A DNA stretch of 64,000 nt from NCBI GenBank assembly GCA_030446465.1, contig JAUJNI010000001.1:481859-545858 (forward strand), in the 5' to 3' direction. The stretch comes from Actinomycetota bacterium (GTDB lineage: Bacteria > Actinomycetota > CADDZG01 > WHSQ01). The notes under the pieces were generated by a model. It did no database searches. It saw only the letters and a program-made list of their open reading frames with translations, and was not told the DNA's origin. The first letter of the stretch is position 1, and every line of letters begins with the position of its first letter. Shown here piece after piece: positions 17,459 through 26,070 of the stretch. The position numbers were made by a program, and so were the translations under genes.

Positions 17459-18316
17459 TCAAGTGGTTGGTTCAAGCGCGGGCAGAATCCGAACTGCATC
17501 TTTGCCGAACCGCTCTTCGATGGCTTCACGGCCCCGGTCATCGATCGCCACGACTCCGACCTCCACGACGTTGTCTTCCACGTCGATGTCCGTAAAGAGC
17601 TCTTGAATTCCGAGCTTCCGAGTTACCTGCCCCAACTCCTTCGACTGGATCTGTTGAAGGCGTTCAAGGCTCCGATCATGTTGGGTGACGCAGAGCGCCC
17701 CACCCCAGTGCTCCCTGAGTTCTTGTTCATGGCGGTCGAGACTGCCCGTGAAGGCAACGTTGAGCAACATTTCGCCCTGATCCTCAGTTGCGTCGTCCCC
17801 TGCCTCGTCCAGATAGTCGATCCACAGCCCTGCGAACTGGGGATCACGTCGAACCGCGGCGTTTGACGCCTCGATCTCGGCCTGCCCGGCCCGACTGGGG
17901 TCGGTGATCTGCCAACCGCCCTCCGGCTCCTCGCAAGGCGTGCCGATCGGGTCGCTGTCGAAGGTGGAGTCCTTCTGCGCGGGGCCGGCGTTCACTAAGG
18001 TGAACGACTTGCCGTCGAATGTCCCCGTGACGTGATAGCGACCCCAGATCGTGTCCGCAAGCCTCTGTTCACCTTCGACCCGATCCCAGTCCCAGTTAGC
18101 CAATCTGACGTCGCCGCACTGAGGAGGCAAGGACTCGAGGATCGTTCCGAGGCACAGCATCGGGCCATGCTTCCTGCTCTCCAGCACCATCGCCGTCGCC
18201 TCATAGAGTTCCTGGCCCCGGCCTGCATGCCGATCTCGTGTCTCAGGCAGCACCTCGGTGGGGCCGCAGGCTTGTAACGAAACGAGCAAGAGCGCGATCA
18301 CCCACCTCTTAAACAT
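17459..18316 (-). CDS. Predicted lipoprotein of unknown function
   Basis: The 285-residue product begins with a lipoprotein signal, with lipobox SLQAC and the modified Cys at residue 17, so it is anchored to the outer face of the membrane. The mature part has scattered Cys (CLG, PQCGDV, PCEEPEGG, ALCVTQ) and an ITDPSRAG segment. No catalytic motif is visible. The gene converges on vapC and stands alone. Confidence 0.8.
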   Translation of the reverse strand: MFKRWVIALLLVSLQACGPTEVLPETRDRHAGRGQELYEATAMVLESRKHGPMLCLGTILESLPPQCGDVRLANWDWDRVEGEQRLADTIWGRYHVTGTFDGKSFTLVNAGPAQKDSTFDSDPIGTPCEEPEGGWQITDPSRAGQAEIEASNAAVRRDPQFAGLWIDYLDEAGDDATEDQGEMLLNVAFTGSLDRHEQELREHWGGALCVTQHDRSLERLQQIQSKELGQVTRKLGIQELFTDIDVEDNVVEVGVVAIDDRGREAIEERFGKDAVRILPALEPTT

Positions 18317-18415
18317 GCCCCCTTTGACGTTACTTCGCGGCCTCGGGTTCCCAGCCCTGACCAGGAACAGAAAGCCGGCCCGGTCCGATTCGGACTCGGC
18401 TGCTACGGTGCCCGC

Positions 18416-18916
18416 ATGAGCCAGCTAGTGCCGTTCACCGGTGAAGAGAAGGAGAGCTTGCACGTCAGCCTCGACCGCCATCGAGATGTGGTGCTGTGGA
18501 AACTGGAGGGCCTCGATGACGAGCAGCTGCGACGACCGATGACTCCATCTGGGACGAGTCTTTTGGGCCTTGTAAAGCACCTGGCGGCGGTCGAATATGG
18601 CTGGTTCTGTGATCCCTTTGGGCGAGAGACGGAGCCGCTCCCGTTCGACGAGAACGACGAAAACGCCGATCTCCGTGTGGAACCGCACGAGACCACCGCA
18701 GACATCGTGGCCTTCTACGCCAGGGCCCGGGCGGCGGCCGATGCGGTTATCAAGGAACTCGACGTTAACGAAGTCGGCAAAGCGTGGTTCGGCGACACCG
18801 TGTCGCTGCGCTGGGTGCTCATTCACATGATCGAGGAAACCGCCAGGCACGCCGGGCACATGGACATCCTTCGGGAGCTCATCGACGGCGCCACCGGCGA
18901 CCACCTCCGCGTCTGA
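18416..18916 (+). CDS. DinB/DUF664 family protein
   Basis: The 166-residue product fits the DinB-like four-helix fold: SLLGLVKHLAAVEYGWF supplies the first metal His, and VLIHMIEETARHAGHMDILRELIDG the His cluster in the last helix. Some members are metal-dependent thiol transferases (mycothiol or bacillithiol), which would suit an actinobacterium, but the substrate is not shown by the sequence. Confidence 0.88.
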   Translation: MSQLVPFTGEEKESLHVSLDRHRDVVLWKLEGLDDEQLRRPMTPSGTSLLGLVKHLAAVEYGWFCDPFGRETEPLPFDENDENADLRVEPHETTADIVAFYARARAAADAVIKELDVNEVGKAWFGDTVSLRWVLIHMIEETARHAGHMDILRELIDGATGDHLRV

Positions 18917-19040
18917 CGGGCGGCACAGCGAGCGGCCAAGAACATCACGCTCACGCTCGGAAGATCGCGCTGCCACGCCCTTCTTTGAACCAATCGCTTG
19001 GACGCGGCGTCTCCTTTACAGATCGCACAAGGAGGCCACG

Positions 19041-20294
19041 ATGAAGAGCGGGCGCGTGATTGGTCTGGGGATGACGGCGCTGCTGTTGGCGGCATGCGGA
19101 CCACAGCCGGGATCGGAACAGATCGAAGAGACGACTCGAGATCTCTTGTTCCTCAGGTCGGCGCAAGGTGTCGCCGTGGTGGAGGCGGGGGCGGCATCCC
19201 CAACCTTTCAAGACGCCGCCGCAGTTCCCTCCAGGGACTGGTCGACCGTGGTTCGCAGCATCCCCTACCGAGGCTCATATGAAGGCACCACCGGGGTTAT
19301 CGCGGTCGATCCGTCGTCCGGCGCGGAGCGTTGGGAGCGCACCATTACAGGGAACCTCGAACCAAAGGTTGTCTCAGACGATGGAGACTTGGTCGCCCTC
19401 GGCCCGGTCCGGGAGAGGTACTACCGCGACGGCCGGACCCGAACGAAGCTTGTCATCGCGGGAGACCAGCTCGCCGAGCCACAAACCATCGAGCTAGAGG
19501 GTAACTACGAGCCGGAGGCGTTCTCGACCGACGGCGGCAGCCTGTTCCTCATCAGCTATCTGCCGGCCCGCGCTCCGACCCGTTACCAGATACGTCGTCT
19601 TGACCTGCGCACCGAGCGGGTAGAGGGGGTCTACACACCAGACGCCGACCTGCAGCGGGCGATGGGGGGCACGGCGCGAATCCAGGCGGCCAGTGCGGAT
19701 GGACGGCGTCTCTACACCCTCTACACGGTTGGGAGCGCTAGGGAGGGAACTCGTTATGCGTTCATCCATGTCCTGAGCCTCGATCAGCTGTGGGCCCACT
19801 GCATCGACCTTCCGCCGGAGTTCGCCACATCCGCCGAGTCGTCGACGGCCCTAACCGTTTCACCCGACGGCACACGTCTGTATGTCGCCAATGCCAGAGT
19901 GGGAGCACTGGCGGAGATCGATACGGACGCGCTCGAGGTCACTCGTAGCACGACGATCGAGCTCGCCTCCAAGGGTGAGTCATACGGCGCCCACGATCCG
20001 AACTCGACGCTCTATTTCTCGAGCGGCCGAGAGCTGATAGCGGTGGATGCGTCCTCGCTTACCGAGAAGCGTTCGTGGCTGATGAAAGAGAACGTCAGGG
20101 GCCTGCAGACTGCGACCGACGCCTCGAGGATCTACGTCGGGCAGAAGGATCGAATCGACATTCTCGATGCGGAGGGTGGCGAGACGCTTGACTCGGTGAA
20201 TCCCCCCGGGGTGAAGAGGATCGAACAGTTCGGGCCCGTTACGAGACCGCAGGATGAGGTGGAGGTCCGCAAGGACTTCACATGTGCGTGCTGA
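19041..20294 (+). CDS. Lipoprotein with beta-propeller-like repeats
   Basis: An AAGGAGG site precedes ATG 19041. The 417-residue product has a lipoprotein signal with Cys19 (LLLAACGPQ). The mature chain has repeated four-strand segments: TGVIAVDPSSGAERWERTI, ALTVSPDGTRLYVANARVG, LIAVDASSLTEKRSW, RIYVGQKDRIDIL. This is the pattern of PQQ/YVTN-type propellers, usually binding or scaffold modules outside the cell. The ligand is unknown. The last residues (DFTCAC) contain two Cys. Confidence 0.8.
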   Translation: MKSGRVIGLGMTALLLAACGPQPGSEQIEETTRDLLFLRSAQGVAVVEAGAASPTFQDAAAVPSRDWSTVVRSIPYRGSYEGTTGVIAVDPSSGAERWERTITGNLEPKVVSDDGDLVALGPVRERYYRDGRTRTKLVIAGDQLAEPQTIELEGNYEPEAFSTDGGSLFLISYLPARAPTRYQIRRLDLRTERVEGVYTPDADLQRAMGGTARIQAASADGRRLYTLYTVGSAREGTRYAFIHVLSLDQLWAHCIDLPPEFATSAESSTALTVSPDGTRLYVANARVGALAEIDTDALEVTRSTTIELASKGESYGAHDPNSTLYFSSGRELIAVDASSLTEKRSWLMKENVRGLQTATDASRIYVGQKDRIDILDAEGGETLDSVNPPGVKRIEQFGPVTRPQDEVEVRKDFTCAC

Positions 20295-20414
20295 TGAGTC
20301 CGCGTCGCCTCCACTTCTGACCGGCCGGCACAGAGGAGATGCAACCTCACCCGTCGGCTGCTGGGCTGCCGGTGTAGAAAGGTCGCCGTAAACGGCCCAG
20401 CCCGGAGGTGAGTG

Positions 20415-20906
20415 ATGCAATCTGCTCGGGATCTTCTTCAACACGAGCTAGCGGATATGTACGACGCGGAGAAGAGGTCGCTCGGCGCGCTGAAAAAGAT
20501 GGCCAAGCAGGTCACAGACAACGATCTGCGCGAGGTGTTCAAGAGTCACAGGAAAGAGACCGAGGGCCAGGTCCAGCGGCTCGAGCAGGTCTTCGGCGCC
20601 CTCGACGAGAAGCCGGTAGCGGAGACCTGCCACGGCATCAGAGGCCTCGTGAAGGAGTTCACCAACTTCACGTCGCAGGAGGAGCCGTCGGACGAGGTGA
20701 ACAACTTCTTTGTGGCAAGTGCTGCGAAGAAAGTAGAGCTGTACGAGATCTCGGCTTATGCCTCACTGCTGGAGCTTGCGGTGCACGCCGGGATGTCGGA
20801 GGCAGCCGACCTCTTGCAGGAGTCGCTCCTCGAGGAGCGGGAAGCGCTCGATAAGCTGCAAGGAATCTCGAGCAACTTGGGCGAGCAACTCTCGTCCGCC
20901 TCCTAG
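20415..20906 (+). CDS. Ferritin-like DUF892 (YciF-type) stress protein
   Basis: The 163-residue product matches the DUF892 helical bundle: LQHELADMYDAEKRSLGALKK at the start, EVFKSHRKETEGQVQRLEQVF, then KKVELYEISAYASLLELA and LLQESLLEEREALDKL. The paired Glu and His residues in these helices are typical of di-iron ferritin-like proteins. Relatives are induced by osmotic or oxidative stress. ATG 20415 is preferred over GTG 20412 because of GGAGGTGAG upstream. Confidence 0.88.
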   Translation: MQSARDLLQHELADMYDAEKRSLGALKKMAKQVTDNDLREVFKSHRKETEGQVQRLEQVFGALDEKPVAETCHGIRGLVKEFTNFTSQEEPSDEVNNFFVASAAKKVELYEISAYASLLELAVHAGMSEAADLLQESLLEEREALDKLQGISSNLGEQLSSAS

Positions 20907-20951
20907 CTTCCGCACCAAGATAGAGACACGGCGCGGGTAGGCTCAGCCGCG

Positions 20952-22538
20952 ATGGAGCATCGTCCGGATGCCACCGAGCCCACGCACGAGCCGGTGGGGC
21001 GCTCCCGCTTGAGACCCCCCGCGTCTCCCGCGTTGAAAATCGCCATCGCTTTGCTCGTAGTCGCGTTGATCGGGGTCTCGTCACTGGCCTTTCTCGCCTA
21101 TCGGCGCATGGACGACGTCCAGCAGAGCCAAGCGCGGCAGCGTGGCGAGATCGACGCCCTCAAAAAGGACGTCGAGGACGTTCAGAACGACAATCCACTC
21201 GACGGCCTCCTGGGAGGCGGCGGCGCGGAGGATCTGTTCGGAGGTGATGATCCGCGCGGTGGGGCGGAGGACCTGCTAGGGGGCGACGGCGCCAACTTGC
21301 TCTCTTGCATGGGCGCCGGCGGGGCCCTGGGCGGAGACCCGGGCGACCTCCTCGGTGGAGGAGGCGGGGGCTCGGATGAGTCCCTGAGTCCCGAGCAAAG
21401 AGTGCGTCAAATTGCAGACCAAGTGGAAGAGCTGCGTGGGCTCGACTACGCAAACGAGGTGGACGCGGACTTTCTCGCCGACGATGCGCTGGAGCGACGC
21501 ATCAGCAAACTGTTCCTCGAGGACTACACCGCCGCCATGGCCGACGCCGAGAGCCGCATCCTCGGCCTTCTGGGGGCCGTTCCGCCGGCGAGTGACATGG
21601 CGGAGCTCCGACGGGAGGCGCTCGAGGGCCAGGTGGCCGGGTTCTACGTGCCAGAGACCAAAGAGCTGGTGGTCCGGTCCTCGGGCGACGTCGGCGCTGT
21701 GGAAAAAATCACGCTCGCCCACGAGCTCGAGCATGCCCTCGCCGATCAGAGGCTCGACCTTCCCCTTTCCGAGGACCCCGATCCTTCAAGGGCGGACGAG
21801 GACCTTGCCGCTCTGGCGCTGGTGGAGGGCGATGCGACGCTCACGATGCAGCAGTACGCGCTTCAGCATCTCCCCTTCGACGAGCAGCTCTCGTTGGCCT
21901 CCGATCCGACCGTAGTTCAGGCACAGCAGCAGCTCCAGGAGCTGCCTCACTACCTCCAGCAGGAGCTGGCCTTTCCCTACATCGAAGGGCTCAACTTCGT
22001 TTGTGACCTCTACGCCGAAGGGGGCTGGGATGCGGTCGACGAGGCCTACTCGAATCCTCCGAGCTCGAGTGACCAGATCCTGTTCCCCGAGCGCTACCGG
22101 GCAGGGGAAGAGTCGGCGGACCCGCGCGACCCCGGCTCGTTGGAATCCCCGTGGCAGGAGGAGCTGTCGTCTTCCTTTGGGGCGGCCGAGCTCAAGTGGC
22201 TGTTCGAGGCCCCCGGCGGAGACACTTCGGCGGCGCTCCCCGATCCAGAGGCGGCCGCGGCGGCATGGGGAGGCGGTGAGCTCACGCTGTGGACCAACGG
22301 CGGGGACAGCGCGGTGGGCATTGCCTTGGTGCAGCGCTCCGGCGACAGCGGGCTCTGCGACGCGGTGTCGGGTTGGTACGAGGCGGCCTTTCCCGGCGCC
22401 TCCGAGGGTTCCACCGAGGGTGACGAAGCGCTCGTGTCCGACGGCGAGGCCCAGGACGCGGTCGTGAGCTGCTCCGGCGAGGAGGTCCGTCTCGGGATTG
22501 CCCCAGACGTCGCCACCGCCCGGGCCCTCACCGACTAG
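20952..22538 (+). CDS. Membrane-anchored protein with HELEH metalloprotease-like motif
   Basis: The 528-residue product has one membrane helix (IAIALLVVALIGVSSLAFLAY, near residue 35), a short coiled stretch, a long Gly/Asp-rich linker (LLGGGGAEDLFGGDD), and an outside domain. That domain carries ITLAHELEHALADQ (near residue 258), an HExxH zinc-protease-like helix, followed about 30 residues later by LALVEGDATLTM, where Glu could be the third ligand as in gluzincins. It could be an active membrane protease or a degenerate relative. It appears monocistronic. Confidence 0.75.
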   Translation: MEHRPDATEPTHEPVGRSRLRPPASPALKIAIALLVVALIGVSSLAFLAYRRMDDVQQSQARQRGEIDALKKDVEDVQNDNPLDGLLGGGGAEDLFGGDDPRGGAEDLLGGDGANLLSCMGAGGALGGDPGDLLGGGGGGSDESLSPEQRVRQIADQVEELRGLDYANEVDADFLADDALERRISKLFLEDYTAAMADAESRILGLLGAVPPASDMAELRREALEGQVAGFYVPETKELVVRSSGDVGAVEKITLAHELEHALADQRLDLPLSEDPDPSRADEDLAALALVEGDATLTMQQYALQHLPFDEQLSLASDPTVVQAQQQLQELPHYLQQELAFPYIEGLNFVCDLYAEGGWDAVDEAYSNPPSSSDQILFPERYRAGEESADPRDPGSLESPWQEELSSSFGAAELKWLFEAPGGDTSAALPDPEAAAAAWGGGELTLWTNGGDSAVGIALVQRSGDSGLCDAVSGWYEAAFPGASEGSTEGDEALVSDGEAQDAVVSCSGEEVRLGIAPDVATARALTD

Positions 22539-22540
22539 GG

Positions 22541-22699
22541 CTAACGCTCCGGAGGGTGGCGGGGCGGCCGGACTGCGGACGAGCCCCGCTCCTCTGACTC
22601 CTCAGCCCTGAAGTTGGGATGGTCGATACTTAGGTGTTGGTCGAGCTCGCTCTCGGAGCGAAACCTGAGCTCACACACCGGGCACTGAAGAACGTCCAC
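22541..22699 (-). CDS. 52-residue C2H2 zinc-finger protein
   Basis: A GTG start at 22699, just after an in-frame TAG, opens a 52-residue protein with one classical zinc finger: CPVCELRF, then ELDQHLSIDH, giving C-x2-C and H-x4-H spacing. The C-terminus is acidic then Arg/Pro-rich. Bacterial proteins this small with C2H2 fingers are known in actinobacteria but are often missed. It fits exactly in the gap between two plus-strand genes. Confidence 0.65.
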   Translation of the reverse strand: MDVLQCPVCELRFRSESELDQHLSIDHPNFRAEESEERGSSAVRPPRHPPER

Positions 22700-22793
22700 C
22701 CCAGAATCCTACTTCTTGTCGATTGGTGGAACACCCAACCCCCCCGACGCCGTCAAAGCCCCAAACGTCTCCGAAGGGAAAGCGGGGTGTCAC

Positions 22794-23840
22794 ATGCGAC
22801 GACTGACGGCTCTTGTGATGGTGACCGGCGCCATGACGGTGCTTGCGGCGGGTCCTGCGCTCGCGTGCGGTGGTCTCATCGCGCCGAACGGGGCGGTCAA
22901 CCTCGTCCGGACCAGCACCCTTGCTGCGTACCAGGACGGGGTCGAGCACTACGTCACGTCGTTCGAGTTCGCGGGGGCCGGCACCAAGTTCGGTTCCATC
23001 ATCCCTCTGCCCGGAGTTCCTTCCCGAGTGATCAAGGGAGGCGATTGGACCCTTCAACGCCTCGCCATAGAGACCCAACCCGAGGAGCTGCCCGTGCCGG
23101 TGGCTCTCTCCGATGGGGAGACCACGGCTGCCCAATCGGCCGAAGTCCTCATCGAGAAAGAGATTGCCGCGCTCGACGTCACGGTGGTCAGGGGCGGCGG
23201 CGATGCAATCGGCAAGTGGGCCAAGGGACAGGGCTTCAACCTTCCACCCGACGCGCCCGAGGTGCTCGATTTCTACGCCGACCGGAGCCCCGTTTTCATG
23301 GCCGTCAGCTTTGACCCAAAGCGGGCCGAGAATCAGGGCATCGGCAGCGGCGACGGCATCCCCGTTCACCTCGCCATCCCCACCGACAACCCGTGGGTTC
23401 CTCTGCGGATCCTGGGGCTCGGCAAGCAATCGGACGAGCGAATCGAAGCAGACGTCTACCTGCTGACGGACAAGGCTCCGGCGATGCTCCCCAACCCCAT
23501 TGCCGAGGAGGGCTTGGAGCTAAAGCAAACGGGCCCCGCATCCGATCTGCTGTTGAGCGACCTCCGCTCGGATCGGGGCATGAGCTGGTTGCCGAGCTCT
23601 GACATGTGGCTCACCTACCTGCAGGTGGACAGCTCCGCGGGATCTCTCAGCTACGACCTCGCGGTCGACGCGTCTGGACAGGGCGAACCTTCTGAGGTCG
23701 ATGCCGGGCTCGCTCGTGCCGGCTCCGTCTACGTTCCCGATGACGGCCGGGCCGCTACGGCTCTGGCATGGGTGCTCGCCGCAGTCGCCGTCGTGCTTGT
23801 TATCAAGCTGGCCAATCGCACGATCAGGGTAAGCGCGTGA
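22794..23840 (+). CDS. Secreted DUF2330-like membrane-anchored protein
   Basis: ATG 22794 opens a signal peptide (MRRLTALVMVTGAMTVLAAG) cut before CGGLIAPNGAV. The mature domain (VNLVRTSTLAAYQDGVEHYV, FGSIIPLPGVPSRV, WVPLRILGLGKQ) follows the DUF2330 pattern of extracellular proteins of unknown role. A C-terminal membrane helix (ALAWVLAAVAVVLVIKL) and short basic tail anchor it. The stop overlaps the start of the cupredoxin gene by four bases, so the two are made together. Confidence 0.82.
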   Translation: MRRLTALVMVTGAMTVLAAGPALACGGLIAPNGAVNLVRTSTLAAYQDGVEHYVTSFEFAGAGTKFGSIIPLPGVPSRVIKGGDWTLQRLAIETQPEELPVPVALSDGETTAAQSAEVLIEKEIAALDVTVVRGGGDAIGKWAKGQGFNLPPDAPEVLDFYADRSPVFMAVSFDPKRAENQGIGSGDGIPVHLAIPTDNPWVPLRILGLGKQSDERIEADVYLLTDKAPAMLPNPIAEEGLELKQTGPASDLLLSDLRSDRGMSWLPSSDMWLTYLQVDSSAGSLSYDLAVDASGQGEPSEVDAGLARAGSVYVPDDGRAATALAWVLAAVAVVLVIKLANRTIRVSA

Positions 23841-24238
23841 GGCTTTTCCTCCTGGGAGGCGCAGCCGCGCTCTTTGCTCTCAGCTCCTGCACCGCCGGGG
23901 CCAGCGAGCCCCCGTCAAGAATCGTCATCACGATCGAGCACTCTCGCTTCGAGCCGTCCAAGCTCGTGGTGGAGCGAGGAACCACCGTGACGTTCGTGGT
24001 CCGCAACCGCGACCCGATCGATCATGAGCTCATCATCGGGGACCGCGCGGTGCAGCGCCACCATGAGGTTGGACGCGACAAGCATCACCACGGCGAGATA
24101 CCGGGAGAGATCTCGGTCCCCGCGGGGGCCGAGAGGACGACCACCTATACGTTCTCTCGGCCGGGGACGCTGCTGTTCGGTTGTCACCTCCCGGCCCACT
24201 ACGCCTACGGCATGAGGGGTGTGATCGAGGTCGATTAG
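23837..24238 (+). CDS. Cupredoxin-like lipoprotein
   Basis: GTG 23837 overlaps the previous stop (GTGA). The 133-residue product has a lipobox with Cys18 (FALSSC) and a plastocyanin-type fold: FEPSKLVVERGTTVTFVVRN, DHELIIGD (first copper His), and LLFGCHLPAHYAYGM (Cys, His and Met). These are type 1 blue-copper ligands, so this is likely a membrane-bound electron carrier or copper binder. An extra His cluster (RHHEVGRDKHHH) lies between the ligands and may bind another metal. Confidence 0.88.
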   Translation: MRLFLLGGAAALFALSSCTAGASEPPSRIVITIEHSRFEPSKLVVERGTTVTFVVRNRDPIDHELIIGDRAVQRHHEVGRDKHHHGEIPGEISVPAGAERTTTYTFSRPGTLLFGCHLPAHYAYGMRGVIEVD

Positions 24239-24915
24239 CGCTTTTTGTGCGCGGCCGCCGCGGCCAGCGTTGCAAGTGAGTTGAGCGTCGCGTGCAGGGC
24301 CCACGGTGCCGCCAGTCCTCCCGACTGGACCCGCAGCCACACGAGGGCCAGTCCGGCGCCCGTCATGGCCACGACTGTTGCGGCGACCGCGGTTGCCTTC
24401 GAGCGAGAGCCGGCAGTCGGTCTGTTTGCTGCGATCAGATTGAGCGTGGGGGCGATGTGCCAGAGGCCAAAGGCGATGCTCGATATGGTGGCGGCCACGA
24501 TCGTCGATGTCGTTTGCCGCCACACGGCAAACAGCACTCCTCGAAAGGCAAGCTCCTCGAACGCTGCGGTGCCGACGGGCACCCGGATGGCAGCCTGGTA
24601 GAGCAATGCCCCTCCAGTCAGCCCCGCAACCCGTTCGTCGGCAAGGAGCCTTCGGCTGCGTTCGAACAGGAGCGCGACGAACATGGGAGCCGTCATTACG
24701 AGGCTCAGCCCGGCCCCGGTGAGGAAGTCTCTAGCCGTCTGCATCGTGAGGCCAAGCGATGTTTCGTTGAGCCCCAGCGGGCCGAGCGCGAGTGCGCCGA
24801 GCAAGAATCCCGCGACAACGTTGACCGGGACGTAGGCGCCCCGGTTGAACGGGGGCCAGCGGTTGGCGACGTTGTTGTAAACGACCAGGACAATGGTTAG
24901 AAGGACGGCGGCCAT
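24235..24915 (-). CDS. CPBP-family intramembrane metalloprotease
   Basis: The 226-residue product has about six membrane helices and the CPBP (CAAX/Rce1-like) motifs FEELAFRGVLF (the EExxxR site) and SIAFGLWHIAP (catalytic His). Members process prenylated proteins, bacteriocin precursors or other membrane substrates; the target here is unknown. It is convergent with and overlaps the cupredoxin gene by four bases. Confidence 0.9.
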   Translation of the reverse strand: MAAVLLTIVLVVYNNVANRWPPFNRGAYVPVNVVAGFLLGALALGPLGLNETSLGLTMQTARDFLTGAGLSLVMTAPMFVALLFERSRRLLADERVAGLTGGALLYQAAIRVPVGTAAFEELAFRGVLFAVWRQTTSTIVAATISSIAFGLWHIAPTLNLIAANRPTAGSRSKATAVAATVVAMTGAGLALVWLRVQSGGLAAPWALHATLNSLATLAAAAAHKKR

Positions 24916-24957
24916 CGGCGGACGAGGCTATCCAAACAAAGGGCAAGGAGCACGAGG

Positions 24958-26070
24958 ATGGACGGGAGACTCGGCGACATGGCGGCTCATACACCCCCGA
25001 GTCGAGACCGCTACGTCGACTTCTTGCGCGCCTTCAGCATCGCAACGGTGGTCTTTGGCCACTGGCTCATCGCCATAATCATCTGGCGGGACGGTCGTGT
25101 CTCGGTCCAGAACGTCGTGGGTGTCACGTCCGGCCTGTGGCTCGCGACGTGGGTCCTGCAGGTGATGCCCCTGTTCTTCTTCGTCGGCGGCTTTTCGAAC
25201 CTCAAGACCTACGAGGCGATGAGGCGGCGGGGCCAGAGCTACGGAGACTTCCTGCGGTCGAGGGCCGCGCGTCTGTGGAAGCCAACTCTCGTGTTCGTTT
25301 CTGTATGGGCCGCCATTCAAGTGGTGTTTCACGCCGCGGACATCGGGGGTTCCGGATTGGTGAGGCTAAGCATGCTGCCGTTCGGGCCGATGTGGTTCCT
25401 CTTCGTCTACATGGCGGTCATAGGGGCCACTCCGGTCATGCTGCGCCTTCATCACCGTTTCCGAGCGGCGGCCGTCGCGGCACTCGCCGCGGGAGTGCTG
25501 CTGGTCGACCTCCTGAGGTTCGGTCTGGATGTGGAGGCGGTCGCATGGTTGAACCTTGCCCTCGTGTGGCTCTTCGCCCATCAGCTCGGCTTCTTCTACG
25601 CCGACGGCTCGCTTGTGGGGGCCGGCCGGCGGATTCATGCGTCTATGGCGATTGCGGGGCTCGCCGGCCTCGTCCTGCTTACGAATATCGGCGTCTACCC
25701 TCGTAGCATGGTCGGTACCGACGTCGAAGTCGTCTCGAACATGAACCCGCCAACGCTGTGCATAGTCGCTCTCACGGCCTGGCTGGTCGGCGTAGCGATG
25801 CTGCTGCGCGACACGATCAACCGGTGGCTGGAGAAGACGAGGCCCTGGAAGGTTGTGATCGCGGCGAACTCCGTGATCATGACCGTCTTCTTGTGGCATC
25901 TGACCGCTTACCTGGTCGCGATCGTGCTCCTTTACCCGCTGGGCCTCGGCCATCCGACCGACAGCACTGCCTCCTGGTGGCTGCAGCGTCCGGTGTGGCT
26001 GGCAGCTCCCGCTGCCCTGCTGGTTCCTTTGATCCTGATCTTCGCCCGCTTCGAACGCCCCCGCCCTTAG
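24958..26070 (+). CDS. Acyltransferase 3 family membrane protein
   Basis: The 370-residue product opens with DRYVDFLRAFSIATVVFGHW, the hallmark first helix of acyltransferase-3 (OafA-like) proteins that move acetyl or longer acyl groups onto sugars outside the cell. About ten membrane helices follow, with conserved FFFVGGFSN and RAARLWKP segments. The acceptor is unknown. No glycan genes are adjacent. Confidence 0.9.
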   Translation: MDGRLGDMAAHTPPSRDRYVDFLRAFSIATVVFGHWLIAIIIWRDGRVSVQNVVGVTSGLWLATWVLQVMPLFFFVGGFSNLKTYEAMRRRGQSYGDFLRSRAARLWKPTLVFVSVWAAIQVVFHAADIGGSGLVRLSMLPFGPMWFLFVYMAVIGATPVMLRLHHRFRAAAVAALAAGVLLVDLLRFGLDVEAVAWLNLALVWLFAHQLGFFYADGSLVGAGRRIHASMAIAGLAGLVLLTNIGVYPRSMVGTDVEVVSNMNPPTLCIVALTAWLVGVAMLLRDTINRWLEKTRPWKVVIAANSVIMTVFLWHLTAYLVAIVLLYPLGLGHPTDSTASWWLQRPVWLAAPAALLVPLILIFARFERPRP

